Source: Astropecten irregularis (taxonomy: Eukaryota > Echinodermata > Asteroidea > Paxillosida > Astropectinidae). Taken from it: a stretch of DNA of 64,000 nucleotides. This document shows positions 45,715 through 58,390 of the stretch, one piece after another (within the stretch, counting starts at the first letter, position 1; every line of letters starts with the position of its first letter). The translations under genes and the position numbers were made by a program. Where the stretch lies: assembly GCA_963971285.1 (NCBI GenBank), contig OZ020255.1, positions 15,148,931 through 15,212,930 on the forward strand. The letters run 5' to 3'. Under the pieces are notes generated by a model, which saw only the letters and a program-made list of their open reading frames with translations, had not been told where the DNA came from and did not search any database.

Positions 45715-48272
45715 ATATCTGGTCTTACTTTTAGAAAGTACCAAGGACGTTCACTGAAATTATTAGAAAAATTTAGGTTATTTACTAGAATATTTTGGTT
45801 AATTATTAACCAAAGTTAACGCGATAAATAATATCTGGTCTTACTTTTAGAACGTTACAAGGACGTTCACTGAAATTATTAGAAAAATTTAGGTTATTTA
45901 CTAGAATATTTCGGTTAGTTTTTAACCAAAGTTGACGTGATAAATAATATCTGGTCTTACCTTTAGAACGTTACAAGGACGTTCACTGAAATTATTAGAA
46001 AAATTTAGGTTATTTACTAGAATATTTTGGTTAGTTATTAACCAAAGTTGACGCGATGAATAATATCTGGTCTTACTTTTAGAACGTTACTAGGACGTTC
46101 ACTGAAATTATTAGAAAAATTTAGGTTATTTACTAGAATATTTTGGTTAGTTATTAACCAAAGTTGACGCGATAAATAATATCTGGTCTTACTTTTAGAA
46201 CGTTACTAGGACGTTCACTGAAATTATTAGAAAAATTTAGGTTATTTACTAGAATATTTTGGTTAGTTATTAACCAAAGTTGACGCGATAAATAATATCT
46301 GGTCTTACTTTTAGAACGTTAGAAGGACGTTCACTGAAATTATAAGAAAAATTTAGGTTATTTACTAGAATATTTTGGTTAGTTATTAACCAAAGTTGAC
46401 GGGATAAATAATATCTGGTCTTACTTTAAGAACGTTACAAGGACGTTCACTGAAATTATTAGAAAAATTTAGGTTATTTACTAGAATATTTTGGTTAGTT
46501 ATTAACCAAAGTTGACGCGATAAATAATATCTGGTCTTACTTTTAGAACGTTACTAGGACGTTCACTGAAATTATTAAAAAAAATTTAGGTTATTTACTA
46601 GAATATTTTGGTTAGTTATTAACCAAAGTTGACGTGATAAATAATATCTGGTCTTACTTTTAGAACGTTAGAAGGACGTTCACTTAAATTATTAGAGAAA
46701 TTTAGGTTATTTACTAGAATATTTTGGTTAGTTATTAACCAAAGTTGACGCGATAAATAATATCTGGTCTTACTTTTAGAACGTTACAAGGACGTTCACT
46801 GAAATTATAAGAAAAATTTAGGTTATTTACAAGAATATTTTGGTTAGTTATTAACCAAAGTTGAAGGGATAAATAATATCTGGTCTTACTTTAAGAACGT
46901 TACAAGGACGTTCACTGAAATTATTAGAAAAAATTAGGTTATTTACTAGAATATTTTGGTTAGTTATTAACCAAAGTTGACGCGATAAATAATATCTGGT
47001 CTTACTTTAAGAACGTTAGAAGGACGTTCACTTAAATTATTAGAAAAATTTAGGTTATTTACTAGAATATATTGGTTAGTTATTAACCAAAGTTGACACG
47101 ATAAATAATATCTGGTCTTACTTTTAGAACGTTACTAGGCCATTCACTTAAATTATTAGACAAATTTAGGTTATTTACTAGAATATTTTGGTTAGTTATT
47201 AACCAAAGTTGACACGATAAATAATATCTGGTCTTACTTTCAGAACGTTACTAGGACGTTCACTTAAATTATTAGACAAATTTAGGTTATTTACTAGAAT
47301 ATTTTGGTTAGTTATTAACCAAAGTTGACGCGATAAATAATATCTGGTCTTACTTTTAGAACGTTACAAGGACGTTCACTTAAATTATTAGACAAATTTA
47401 GGTTATTTACTAGAATATTTTGGTTAGTTATTAACCAAAGTTGACGCGATAAATAATATCTGGTCTTACTTTTAGAACGTTACAAGGACGTTCGCTTAAA
47501 TTATTAGACAAATTTAGGTTATTTACTAAAATATTTTGGTTAGATTTTAACCAAAGTTGACATGATAAATTATATCTGGTGTTACTTTCAGAACGTTACT
47601 AGGACGTTCACTTAAATTATTAGACAAATTTAGGTTATTTACTAGAATATTTTGGTTAGTTATTAACCAAAGTTGACGCGATAAATAATATCTGGTCTTA
47701 CTTTTAGAACGTTACAAGGACGTTCACTTAAATTTTTAGAATAATTTAGGTTATTTACTAGAATATTTCGGTTAGTTATTAACCAAAGTTGACGTGATAA
47801 ATAATATCTGGTCTTACTTTTAGAACGTTACTAGGACGTTCACTTAAATTATTAGACAAATTTAGGTTATTTACTAGAATATTTTGGTTAGTTATTAACC
47901 AAAGTTGACACGATAAATAATATCTGGTCTTACTTTTAGAACGTTACTAGGACGTTCACTTAAATTATTAGACAAATTTAGGTTATTTACTAGAATATTT
48001 TGGTTAGTTATTAACCAAAGTTGACGCGATAAATAATATCTGGTCTTACTTTTCGAACGTTACAAGGACGTTCACTGAAATTATAAGAAAAATTTAGGTT
48101 ATTTAGGCCTACTAGAATATTTTGGTTAGTTATTAACCAAAGTTGACGCGATAAATAATATCTGGTCTTACTTTTAGAACGTTACAAGGACGTTCACTGA
48201 AATTATTAGAAAAATTTAGGTTATTTACTTGAATATTTTGGTTAGTTATTAACCAAAGTTGACACGATAAAT
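45715..48272. repeat. 116-bp satellite array A11 (22 monomers, diverged sub-block)
   Basis: 2558 bp = 22 x 116 + 6, because a 1-bp insertion (TTAAAAAAAATTTAGG near 46576) offsets the usual -1. GGCCTA at 48106-48111. About 47010-48000 holds a separate monomer subfamily with CACTTAAAT and AGACAAATTT, seven clear members plus one AGAATAATTT variant. Confidence 0.97.
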
Positions 48273-49370
48273 CTATATTTAGAAATGCAGACATGAAAAT
48301 TACATTCAATAAAATAAAAACTTAGTTATTTGAGGGGTAGGAGAACTTCCCCAGTTTTCCACCTGGCGTTGTTACCCCAACCTTTGCGACAGACCAGTGA
48401 AGAGGGTCACTCCTTGTTTCTGGTCTAGGCAAAGGTCTGCCAGTTTAATAATAATAATAATAACTTTCTCTATTCCTTCTGGAACTAAGTAAGCAGCGTT
48501 AGTGAGCAATGCAGAGCAGCGTAGATGCAACTCGTACAATATAGCTTTTGCGTGCAACTTTTACGTCTGTCATTTTTACTAGCAAGCTTTTCTTGTCTCC
48601 ATTAGGCATTAGCCCATCTTTCTACTTGGCTATCCGGTCTTTCTGCCGGGAAGAGACCTATCTACCGGTCTTTAATATTGGTCTTGTCATGGGGAAGTAG
48701 CCTGTCTACCGGGCTTAGCGATGATGAAAGAGTCAATGAATGGAAGATGGAACAAATCGTGGAATGGAACGTTTAACGGTACTTGGAACGAAACTTGGAA
48801 CAGAACTTGGAGCAGAAGGTGGAATTAAACACGGAACTGAATGTAGAATGGAAAGCGGAATGGGATGCAGAGGGTAACGATTGTTCTGCATGTGTCATTC
48901 CGCGTTTTTTTTCGTGCTTCATTATCCGATATCCGTGTTCTAATCTCGTTCCGATCTGTGCATTCCGTACACTGCGTTCCGCTCCGCGTTCCAATGTTCT
49001 GTATTCCGTCATGCGTTCTGTTGTGCATCCCTTTCTGCATTCCACTCTGTGTTCCGTTCTGTGTTTTTTCTACATTTTGTTCTGTGTTCCAATCCACGTT
49101 CCGTTCCAAGTTTCGTTCTTTGTTCCATTCCACGTTCCGTTCTTTGTTCCGTTCATGAACTCTTTCATCAAAAACTTGTTCATTTTCATGTATGCAGTGC
49201 GGTACTTGCCGCGATATTGGATTCGATTCACCCCGCTGACCCCAGCTAGCTCCGTGGCCTAGCGGTATGGCACCTGTACTAGTAAGCAGGAGGTCGTGGA
49301 TTCGAATCCCACCTGAGCCAGCATGTGATTTTTTCATGAAAACATGAAAATTACATTCAATAAAATAAAA
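48273..49370. repeat. Block B, unit 11 (type Y)
   Basis: Type Y markers: TTTTCCACCTGG (CCGCCTGG elsewhere), ATTCCGCGTTTT, TCCGTCATGCG, AACTTGTTCATTTTC and AGCTCCGTGG. Confidence 0.9.
49248..49320 (+). tRNA. tRNA-Thr(AGT)-like element, unit 11, acceptor mutation
   Basis: One G-to-C change at base 6 (AGCTCCG) replaces the G-T pair of the acceptor stem with a C-T mismatch; the A and B boxes are untouched. T6 at 49329-49334. Confidence 0.55.
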
Positions 49371-49994
49371 CTAGACAGCAAGAAGCACCTGTGATGCTCG
49401 TTGCAATAAAATAAAACTAGACAGCAAGAAGCACCTTTGATGCTCAATGCAATTTAATAAAACTAGACAGCAAGAAGCACCTTTGATGCTCGATGCAATT
49501 AAATCAAACTAGACAGCAAGAAGCACCTTTGATGCTCGATGCAATTTAATCAAACTAGACAGCAAGAAGCACCTTTGATGCTCGATGCAATTTAATCAAA
49601 CTAGACAGCAAGAAGCACCTTTGATGCTCAATGCAATTTAATAAAACTAGACAGCAAGAAGCACCTTTGTTGCTCGATGCAATTTAATAAAACTAGACAG
49701 GAAGAAGCACCTTTGATGCTCGATGCAATTTAATAAAACTAGACAGGAAGAAGCACCTTTGATGCTCAGCAATGCAATTCAATAAAACTAGACAGCAAGA
49801 AGCACCTTTGATGCTCGATGCAATTTAATAAAACTAGACAGGAAGAAGCACCTTTGATGCTCAGCAATGCAATTCAATAAAACTAGACAGCAAGAAGCAC
49901 CTTTGATGCTCAGCAATGCAATTTAATAAAGCTAGACAGCAAAAAGCACCTTTGCTCAATGCAATTTAATAAAACTAGACAGCAAGAAGCACCT
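49371..49994. repeat. Minisatellite C, unit 11 (14 monomers)
   Basis: 624 bp; same order as unit 13, and has one AATTAAATC linker. Confidence 0.95.
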
Positions 49995-50125
49995 GAGTGA
50001 GCAATGCAAAGCTGCGTATATGCAACTCGTAGAATATAGCTTTTGCTGGCAACTTTTACGTTTGTAATTTTTACTACCAATTTTTCTTGTCTCCATTAAG
50101 CATTATCCCTTCTTTCTACTGGGCT
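49995..50125. repeat. Block D, unit 11
   Basis: 131 bp, with TGCAACTCG. Confidence 0.85.
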
Positions 50126-52798
50126 ATATCTGGTCTTACTTTTAGAAAGTTACAAGGACGTTCACTGAAATTATTAGAAAAATTTAGGTTATTTACTAGA
50201 ATATTTTGGTTAGTTATTAACCAAAGTTGACGTGATAAATAATATCTGGTCTTACCTTTAGAACGTTACAAGGACGTTCACTGAAATTATTAGAAAAATT
50301 TAGGTTATTTACTAGAATATTTTGGTTAGTTATTAACCAAAGTTGACGTGAAAAATAATATCTGGTCTTACCTTTAGAAGGTTACAAGGACGTTCACTGA
50401 AATTATTAGAAAAATTTAGGTTATTTACTAGAATATTTTGGTTAGTTTTTAACCAAAGTGGACGCGATAAATAATGTCTGGTCTTACTTTTAGAACGTAA
50501 CAAGGACGTTCACTGAAATTATTAGAAAAATGTAGGTTATTTACTAGAATATTTCGGTTAGTTTTTAACCAAAGGTGACGCGATAAATAATATCTGGTCT
50601 TACTTTTCGAACGTTACAAGGACGTTCACTGAAATTATAAGAAAAATTTTGGTTATTTACTAGAATATTTTGGTTAGTTATTAACCAAAGTTGACGCGAT
50701 AAATAATATCTGGTCTTACTTTTAGAACGTTACTAGGACGTTCACTGAAATTATTATAAAAATTTAGGTTATTTACTAGAATATTTTGGTTAGTTATTAA
50801 CCAAAGTTGACGCGATAAATAATATCTGGTCTTACTTTTAGAACGTTAGAAGGACGTTCACTGAAATTATTAGAAAAATTTAGGTTATTTACTAGAATAT
50901 TTTGGTTAGTTATTAACCAAAGTTGACGCGATAAATAATATCTGGTCTTACTTTTAGAACGTTAGAAGGACGTTCACTGAAATTATAAGAAAAATTTAGG
51001 TTATTTACAAGAATATTTTGGTTAGTTATTAACCAAAGTTGACGGGATAAATAATATCTGGTCTTACTTTAAGAACGTTACAAGGACGTTCACTGAAATT
51101 ATTAGAAAAATTTAGGTTATTTACTAGAATATTTTGGTTAGTTATTAACCAAAGTTGACGCGATAAATAATATCTGGTCTTACTTTTAGAACGTTACTAG
51201 GACGTTCACTGAAATTATTAGAAAAATTTAGGTTATTTACTAGAATATTTTGGTTAGTTATTAACCAAAGTTGACGCGATAAATAATATCTGGTCTTACT
51301 TTTAGAACGTTACTAGGACGTTCACTGAAATTATTATAAAAATTTAGGTTATTTACTAGAATATTTTGGTTAGTTATTAACCAAAGTTGACGCGATAAAT
51401 AATATCTGGTCTTACTTTTAGAACGTTAGAAGGACGTTCACTGAAATTATTAGAAAAATTTAGGTTATTTAATAGAATATTTTGGTTAGTTATTAACCAA
51501 AGTTGACGCGATAAATAATATCTGGTCTTACTTTTAGAACGTTAGAAGGACGTTCACTGAAATTATAAGAAAAATTTAGGTTATTTACAAGAATATTTTG
51601 GTTAGTTATTAACCAAAGTTGACGGGATAAATAATATCTGGTCTTACTTTAAGAACGTTACAAGGACGTTCACTGAAATTATTAGAAAAATTTAGGTTAT
51701 TTACTAGAATATTTTGGTTAGTTATTAACCAAAGTTGACGCGATAAATAATATCTGGTCTTACTTTTAGAACGTTACTAGGACGTTCACTGAAATTATTA
51801 GAAAAATTTAGGTTATTTACTAGAATATTTTGGTTAGTTATTAACCAAAGTTGACGTGATAAATAATATCTGGTCTTACTTTTAGAACGTTAGAAGGACG
51901 TTCACTTAAATTATTAGAAAAATTTAGGTTATTTACTAGAATATTTTGGTTAGTTATTAACCAAAGTTGACGCGATAAATAATATCTGGTCTTACTTTTA
52001 GAACGTTAGAAGGACGTTCACTTAAATTATTAGAAAAATTTAGGTTATTTACTAGAATATTTTGGTTAGTTATTAACCAAAGTTGACGCGATAAATAATA
52101 TCTGGTCTTACTTTTAGAACGTTACAAGGACGTTCACTGAAATTATAAGAAAAATTTAGGTTATTTACAAGAATATTTTGGTTAGTTATTAACCAAAGTT
52201 GAAGGGATAAATAATATCTGGTCTTACTTTAAGAACGTTACAAGGACGTTCACTGAAATTATTAGAAAAAATTAGGTTATTTACTAGAATATTTTGGTTA
52301 GTTATTAACCAAAGTTGACGCGATAAATAATATCTGGTCTTACTTTTAGAACGTTACTAGGACGTTCACTGAAATTATTAGAAAAATTTAGGTTATTTAC
52401 TAGAATATTTTGGTTAGTTATTAACCAAAGTTGACGCGATAAATAATATCTGGTCTTACTTTTAGAACGTTACAAGGACGTTCACTGAAATTATTAGAAA
52501 AATGTAGGTTATTTACTAGAATATTTTGGTTAGTTATTAACCAAAGTTGACGGGATAAATAATATCTGGTCTTACTTTAAGAACGTTACAAGGACGTTCA
52601 CTGAAATTATTAGAAAAATTTAGGTTATTTAGGCCTACTAGAATATTTTGGTTAGTTATTAACCAAAGTTGACGCGATAAATAATATCTGGTCTTACTTT
52701 TAGAACGTTACAAGGACGTTCACTGAAATTATTAGAAAAATTTAGGTTATTTACTTGAATATTTTGGTTAGTTATTAACCAAAGTTGACACGATAAAT
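50126..52798. repeat. 116-bp satellite array A12 (23 monomers)
   Basis: 2673 bp = 23 x 116 + 6 - 1. GGCCTA at 52632-52637. Near 50376 a monomer combines ACCTTTAGAA with the GGTTACAAGG form; the related A14 has these in successive monomers, so one monomer was lost by an in-register exchange. Confidence 0.97.
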
Positions 52799-53896
52799 CT
52801 ATATTTAGAAATGCAGACATGAAAATTACATTCAATAAAATAAAAACTTAGTTATTTGAGGGGTAGGAGAACTTCCCCAGTTTTCCGCCTGGCGTAGTTA
52901 CCCCAACCTTTGCGACAGACCAGTGAAGAGGGTCACTCCTTGTTTCTGGTCTAGGCAAAGGTCTGCCAGTTTAATAATAATAATAATAACTTTCTCTATT
53001 CCTTCTGGAACTAAGTAAGCAGCGTTAGTGAGCAATGCAGAGCAGCGTAGATGCAACTCGTACAATATAGCTTTTGCGTGCAACTTTTACGTCTGTCATT
53101 TTTACTAGCAAGCTTTTCTTGTCTCCATTAGGCATTAGCCCATCTTTCTACTTGGCTATCCGGTCTTTCTGCCGGGAAGAGACCTATCTACCGGTCTTTA
53201 ATATTGGTCTTGTCATGGGGAAGTAGCCTGTCTACCGGGCTTAGCGATGATGAAAGAGTCAATGAATGGAAGATGGAACAAATCGTGGAATGGAACGTTT
53301 AACGGTACTTGGAACGAAACTTGGAACAGAACTTGGAGCAGAAGGTGGAATTAAACACGGAACTGAATATAGAATGGAAAGCGGAATGGGATGCAGAGGG
53401 TAACGATTGTTCTGCATGTGTCATTCCATGTTTTTTTTCGTGCTTCATTATCCGATATCCGTGTTCTAATCTCGTTCCGATCTGTGCATTCCGTACACTG
53501 CGTTCCGCTCCGCGTTCCAATGTTCTGTATTCCGTCGTGCGTTCTGTTGTGCATCCCTTTCTGCATTCCACTCTGTGTTCCGTTCTGTGTTTTTTCTACA
53601 TTTTGTTCTGTGTTCCAATCCACGTTCCGTTCCAAGTTTCGTTCTTTGTTCCATTCCACGTTCCGTTCTTTGTTCCGTTCATGAACTCTTTCATCAAAAA
53701 CTTTTTCATTTTCATGTATGCAGTGCGGTACTTGCCGCGATATTGGATTCGATTCACCCCGCTGACCCCAGCTAGCTCGGTGGCCTAGCGGTATGGCACC
53801 TGTACTAGTAAGCAGGAGGTCGTGGATTCGAATCCCACCTGAGCCAGCATGTGATTTTTTCATGAAAACATGAAAATTACATTCAATAAAATAAAA
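52799..53896. repeat. Block B, unit 12 (type X)
   Basis: Carries the type X markers of units 9 and 10, although the neighbours on both sides (11 and 13) are type Y. Confidence 0.9.
53774..53846 (+). tRNA. tRNA-Thr(AGT)-like element, unit 12
   Basis: Identical to unit 1; it lacks the acceptor mutation of its neighbours. T6 at 53855-53860. Confidence 0.6.
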
Positions 53897-54428
53897 CTAG
53901 ACAGCAAGAAGCACCTGTGATGCTCGTTGCAATAAAATAAAACTAGACAGCAAGAAGCACCTTTGATGCTCAATGCAATTTAATAAAACTAGACAGCAAG
54001 AAGCACCTTTGATGCTCGATGCAATTTAATCAAACTAGACAGCAAGAAGCACCTTTGATGCTCAGCAATGCAATTTAATAAAACTAGACAGCAAGAAGCA
54101 CCTTTGATGCTCAATGCAATTTAATAAAACTAGACAGCAAGAAGCACCTTTGATGCTCGATGCAATTTAATCAAACTAGACAGCAAGAAGCACCTTTGTT
54201 GCTCGATGCAATTTAATAAAACTAGACAGGAAGAAGCACCTTTGATGCTCGATGCAATTTAATCAAACTAGACAGGAAGAAGCACCTTTGATGCTCAGCA
54301 ATGCAATTCAATAAAACTAGACAGCAAGAAGCACCTTTGATGCTCAGCAATGCAATTTAATAAAGCTAGACAGCAAAAAGCACCTTTGCTCAATGCAATT
54401 TAATAAAACTAGACAGCAAGAAGCACCT
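53897..54428. repeat. Minisatellite C, unit 12 (12 monomers)
   Basis: 532 bp, as units 9 and 10. Confidence 0.95.
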
Positions 54429-54559
54429 GAGTGAGCAATGCAAAGCTGCGTATATGCAATTCGTAGAATATAGCTTTTGCTGGCAACTTTTACGTTTGTA
54501 ATTTTTACTACCAATTTTTCTTGTCTCCATTAAGCATTATCCCTTCTTTCTACTGGGCT
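54429..54559. repeat. Block D, unit 12
   Basis: 131 bp, as units 9 and 10. Confidence 0.85.
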
Positions 54560-56537
54560 ATATCTGGTCTTACTTTTAGAAAGTACCAAGGACGTTCACT
54601 GAAATTATTAGAAAAATTTAGGTTATTTACTAGAATATTTTGGTTAATTATTAACCAAAGTTAACGCGATAAATAATATCTGGTCTTACTTTTAGAACGT
54701 TACAAGGACGTTCACTGAAATTATTAGAAAAATTTAGGTTATTTACTAGAATATTTCGGTTAGTTTTTAACCAAAGTTGACGTGATAAATAATATCTGGT
54801 CTTACCTTTAGAACGTTACAAGGACGTTCACTGAAATTATTAGAAAAATTTAGGTTATTTACTAGAATATTTTGGTTAGTTATTAACCAAAGTTGACGCG
54901 ATGAATAATATCTGGTCTTACTTTTAGAACGTTACTAGGACGTTCACTGAAATTATTAGAAAAATTTAGGTTATTTACTAGAATATTTTGGTTAGTTATT
55001 AACCAAAGTTGACGCGATAAATAATATCTGGTCTTACTTTTAGAACGTTACTAGGACGTTCACTGAAATTATTAGAAAAATTTAGGTTATTTACTAGAAT
55101 ATTTTGGTTAGTTATTAACCAAAGTTGACGCGATAAATAATATCTGGTCTTACTTTTAGAACGTTAGAAGGACGTTCACTGAAATTATAAGAAAAATTTA
55201 GGTTATTTACTAGAATATTTTGGTTAGTTATTAACCAAAGTTGACGGGATAAATAATATCTGGTCTTACTTTAAGAACGTTACAAGGACGTTCACTGAAA
55301 TTATTAGAAAAATTTAGGTTATTTACTAGAATATTTTGGTTAGTTATTAACCAAAGTTGACGCGATAAATTATATCTGGTCTTACTTTTAGAACGTTACT
55401 AGGACGTTCACTGAAATTATTAAAAAAAATTTAGGTTATTTACTAGAATATTTTGGTTAGTTATTAACCAAAGTTGACGTGATAAATAATATCTGGTCTT
55501 ACTTTTAGAACGTTAGAAGGACGTTCACTTAAATTATTAGAGAAATTTAGGTTATTTACTAGAATATTTTGGTTAGTTATTAACCAAAGTTGACGCGATA
55601 AATAATATCTGGTCTTACTTTTAGAACGTTACAAGGACGTTCACTGAAATTATAAGAAAAATTTAGGTTATTTACAAGAATATTTTGGTTAGTTATTAAC
55701 CAAAGTTGAAGGGATAAATAATATCTGGTCTTACTTTAAGAACGTTACAAGGACGTTCACTGAAATTATTAGAAAAAATTAGGTTATTTACTAGAATATC
55801 TTGGTTAGTTATTAACCAAAGTTGACGCGATAAATAATATCTGGTCTTACTTTAAGAACGTTAGAAGGACGTTCACTTAAATTATTAGAAAAATTTAGGT
55901 TATTTACTAGAATATATTGGTTAGTTATTAACCAAAGTTGACACGATAAATAATATCTGGTCTTACTTTTAGAACGTTACTAGGCCATTCACTTAAATTA
56001 TTAGACAAATTTAGGTTATTTACTAGAATATTTTGGTTAGTTATTAACCAAAGTTGACACGATAAATAATATCTGGTCTTACTTTCAGAACGTTACTAGG
56101 ACGTTCACTTAAATTATTAGACAAATTTAGGTTATTTACTAGAATATTTTGGTTAGTTATTAACCAAAGTTGACACGATAAATAATATCTGGTCTTACTT
56201 TTAGAACGTTACAAGGACGTTCACTTAAATTTTTAGACAAATTTAGGTTATTTACTAGAATATTTTGGTTAGTTATTAACCAAAGTTGACGCGATAAATA
56301 ATATCTGGTCTTACTTTTCGAACGTTACAAGGACGTTCACTGAAATTATAAGAAAAATTTAGGTTATTTAGGCCTACTAGAATATTTTGGTTAGTTATTA
56401 ACCAAAGTTGACGCGATAAATAATATCTGGTCTTACTTTTAGAACGTTACAAGGACGTTCACTGAAATTATTAGAAAAATTTAGGTTATTTACTTGAATA
56501 TTTTGGTTAGTTATTAACCAAAGTTGACACGATAAAT
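54560..56537. repeat. 116-bp satellite array A13 (17 monomers)
   Basis: 1978 bp = 17 x 116 + 6, with the same 1-bp insertion as A11. GGCCTA at 56371-56376. It is exactly 580 bp (5 monomers) shorter than A11; only three AGACAAATTT monomers remain (about 55970-56270). Confidence 0.97.
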
Positions 56538-57635
56538 CTATATTTAGAAATGCAGACATGAAAATTACATTCAATAAAATAAAAACTTAGTTATTTGAGG
56601 GGTAGGAGAACTTCCCCAGTTTTCCACCTGGCGTTGTTACCCCAACCTTTGCGACAGACCAGTGAAGAGGGTCACTCCTTGTTTCTGGTCTAGGCAAAGG
56701 TCTGCCAGTTTAATAATAATAATAATAACTTTCTCTATTCCTTCTGGAACTAAGTAAGCAGCGTTAGTGAGCAATGCAGAGCAGCGTAGATGCAACTCGT
56801 ACAATATAGCTTTTGCGTGCAACTTTTACGTCTGTCATTTTTACTAGCAAGCTTTTCTTGTCTCCATTAGGCATTAGCCCATCTTTCTACTTGGCTATCC
56901 GGTCTTTCTGCCGGGAAGAGACCTATCTACCGGTCTTTAATATTGGTCTTGTCATGGGGAAGTAGCCTGTCTACCGGGCTTAGCGATGATGAAAGAGTCA
57001 ATGAATGGAAGATGGAACAAATCGTGGAATGGAACGTTTAACGGTACTTGGAACGAAACTTGGAACAGAACTTGGAGCAGAAGGTGGAATTAAACACGGA
57101 ACTGAATGTAGAATGGAAAGCGGAATGGGATGCAGAGGGTAACGATTGTTCTGCATGTGTCATTCCGCGTTTTTTTTCGTGCTTCATTATCCGATATCCG
57201 TGTTCTAATCTCGTTCCGATCTGTGCATTCCGTACACTGCGTTCCGCTCCGCGTTCCAATGTTCTGTATTCCGTCATGCGTTCTGTTGTGCATCCCTTTC
57301 TGCATTCCACTCTGTGTTCCGTTCTGTGTTTTTTCTACATTTTGTTCTGTGTTCCAATCCACGTTCCGTTCCAAGTTTCGTTCTTTGTTCCATTCCACGT
57401 TCCGTTCTTTGTTCCGTTCATGAACTCTTTCATCAAAAACTTGTTCATTTTCATGTATGCAGTGCGGTACTTGCCGCGATATTGGATTCGATTCACCCCG
57501 CTGACCCCAGCTAGCTCCGTGGCCTAGCGGTATGGCACCTGTACTAGTAAGCAGGAGGTCGTGGATTCGAATCCCACCTGAGCCAGCATGTGATTTTTTC
57601 ATGAAAACATGAAAATTACATTCAATAAAATAAAA
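56538..57635. repeat. Block B, unit 13 (type Y)
   Basis: Appears identical to unit 11. Confidence 0.9.
57513..57585 (+). tRNA. tRNA-Thr(AGT)-like element, unit 13, acceptor mutation
   Basis: Same G-to-C change as unit 11, inherited by block duplication. T6 at 57594-57599. Confidence 0.55.
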
Positions 57636-58259
57636 CTAGACAGCAAGAAGCACCTGTGATGCTCGTTGCAATAAAATAAAACTAGACAGCAAGAAGCACC
57701 TTTGATGCTCAATGCAATTTAATAAAACTAGACAGCAAGAAGCACCTTTGATGCTCGATGCAATTAAATCAAACTAGACAGCAAGAAGCACCTTTGATGC
57801 TCGATGCAATTTAATCAAACTAGACAGCAAGAAGCACCTTTGATGCTCGATGCAATTTAATCAAACTAGACAGCAAGAAGCACCTTTGATGCTCAATGCA
57901 ATTTAATAAAACTAGACAGCAAGAAGCACCTTTGTTGCTCGATGCAATTTAATAAAACTAGACAGGAAGAAGCACCTTTGATGCTCGATGCAATTTAATA
58001 AAACTAGACAGGAAGAAGCACCTTTGATGCTCAGCAATGCAATTCAATAAAACTAGACAGCAAGAAGCACCTTTGATGCTCGATGCAATTTAATAAAACT
58101 AGACAGGAAGAAGCACCTTTGATGCTCAGCAATGCAATTCAATAAAACTAGACAGCAAGAAGCACCTTTGATGCTCAGCAATGCAATTTAATAAAGCTAG
58201 ACAGCAAAAAGCACCTTTGCTCAATGCAATTTAATAAAACTAGACAGCAAGAAGCACCT
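57636..58259. repeat. Minisatellite C, unit 13 (14 monomers)
   Basis: 624 bp, as unit 11. Confidence 0.95.
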
Positions 58260-58390
58260 GAGTGAGCAATGCAAAGCTGCGTATATGCAACTCGTAGAAT
58301 ATAGCTTTTGCTGGCAACTTTTACGTTTGTAATTTTTACTACCAATTTTTCTTGTCTCCATTAAGCATTATCCCTTCTTTCTACTGGGCT
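58260..58390. repeat. Block D, unit 13
   Basis: 131 bp, as unit 11. Confidence 0.85.
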
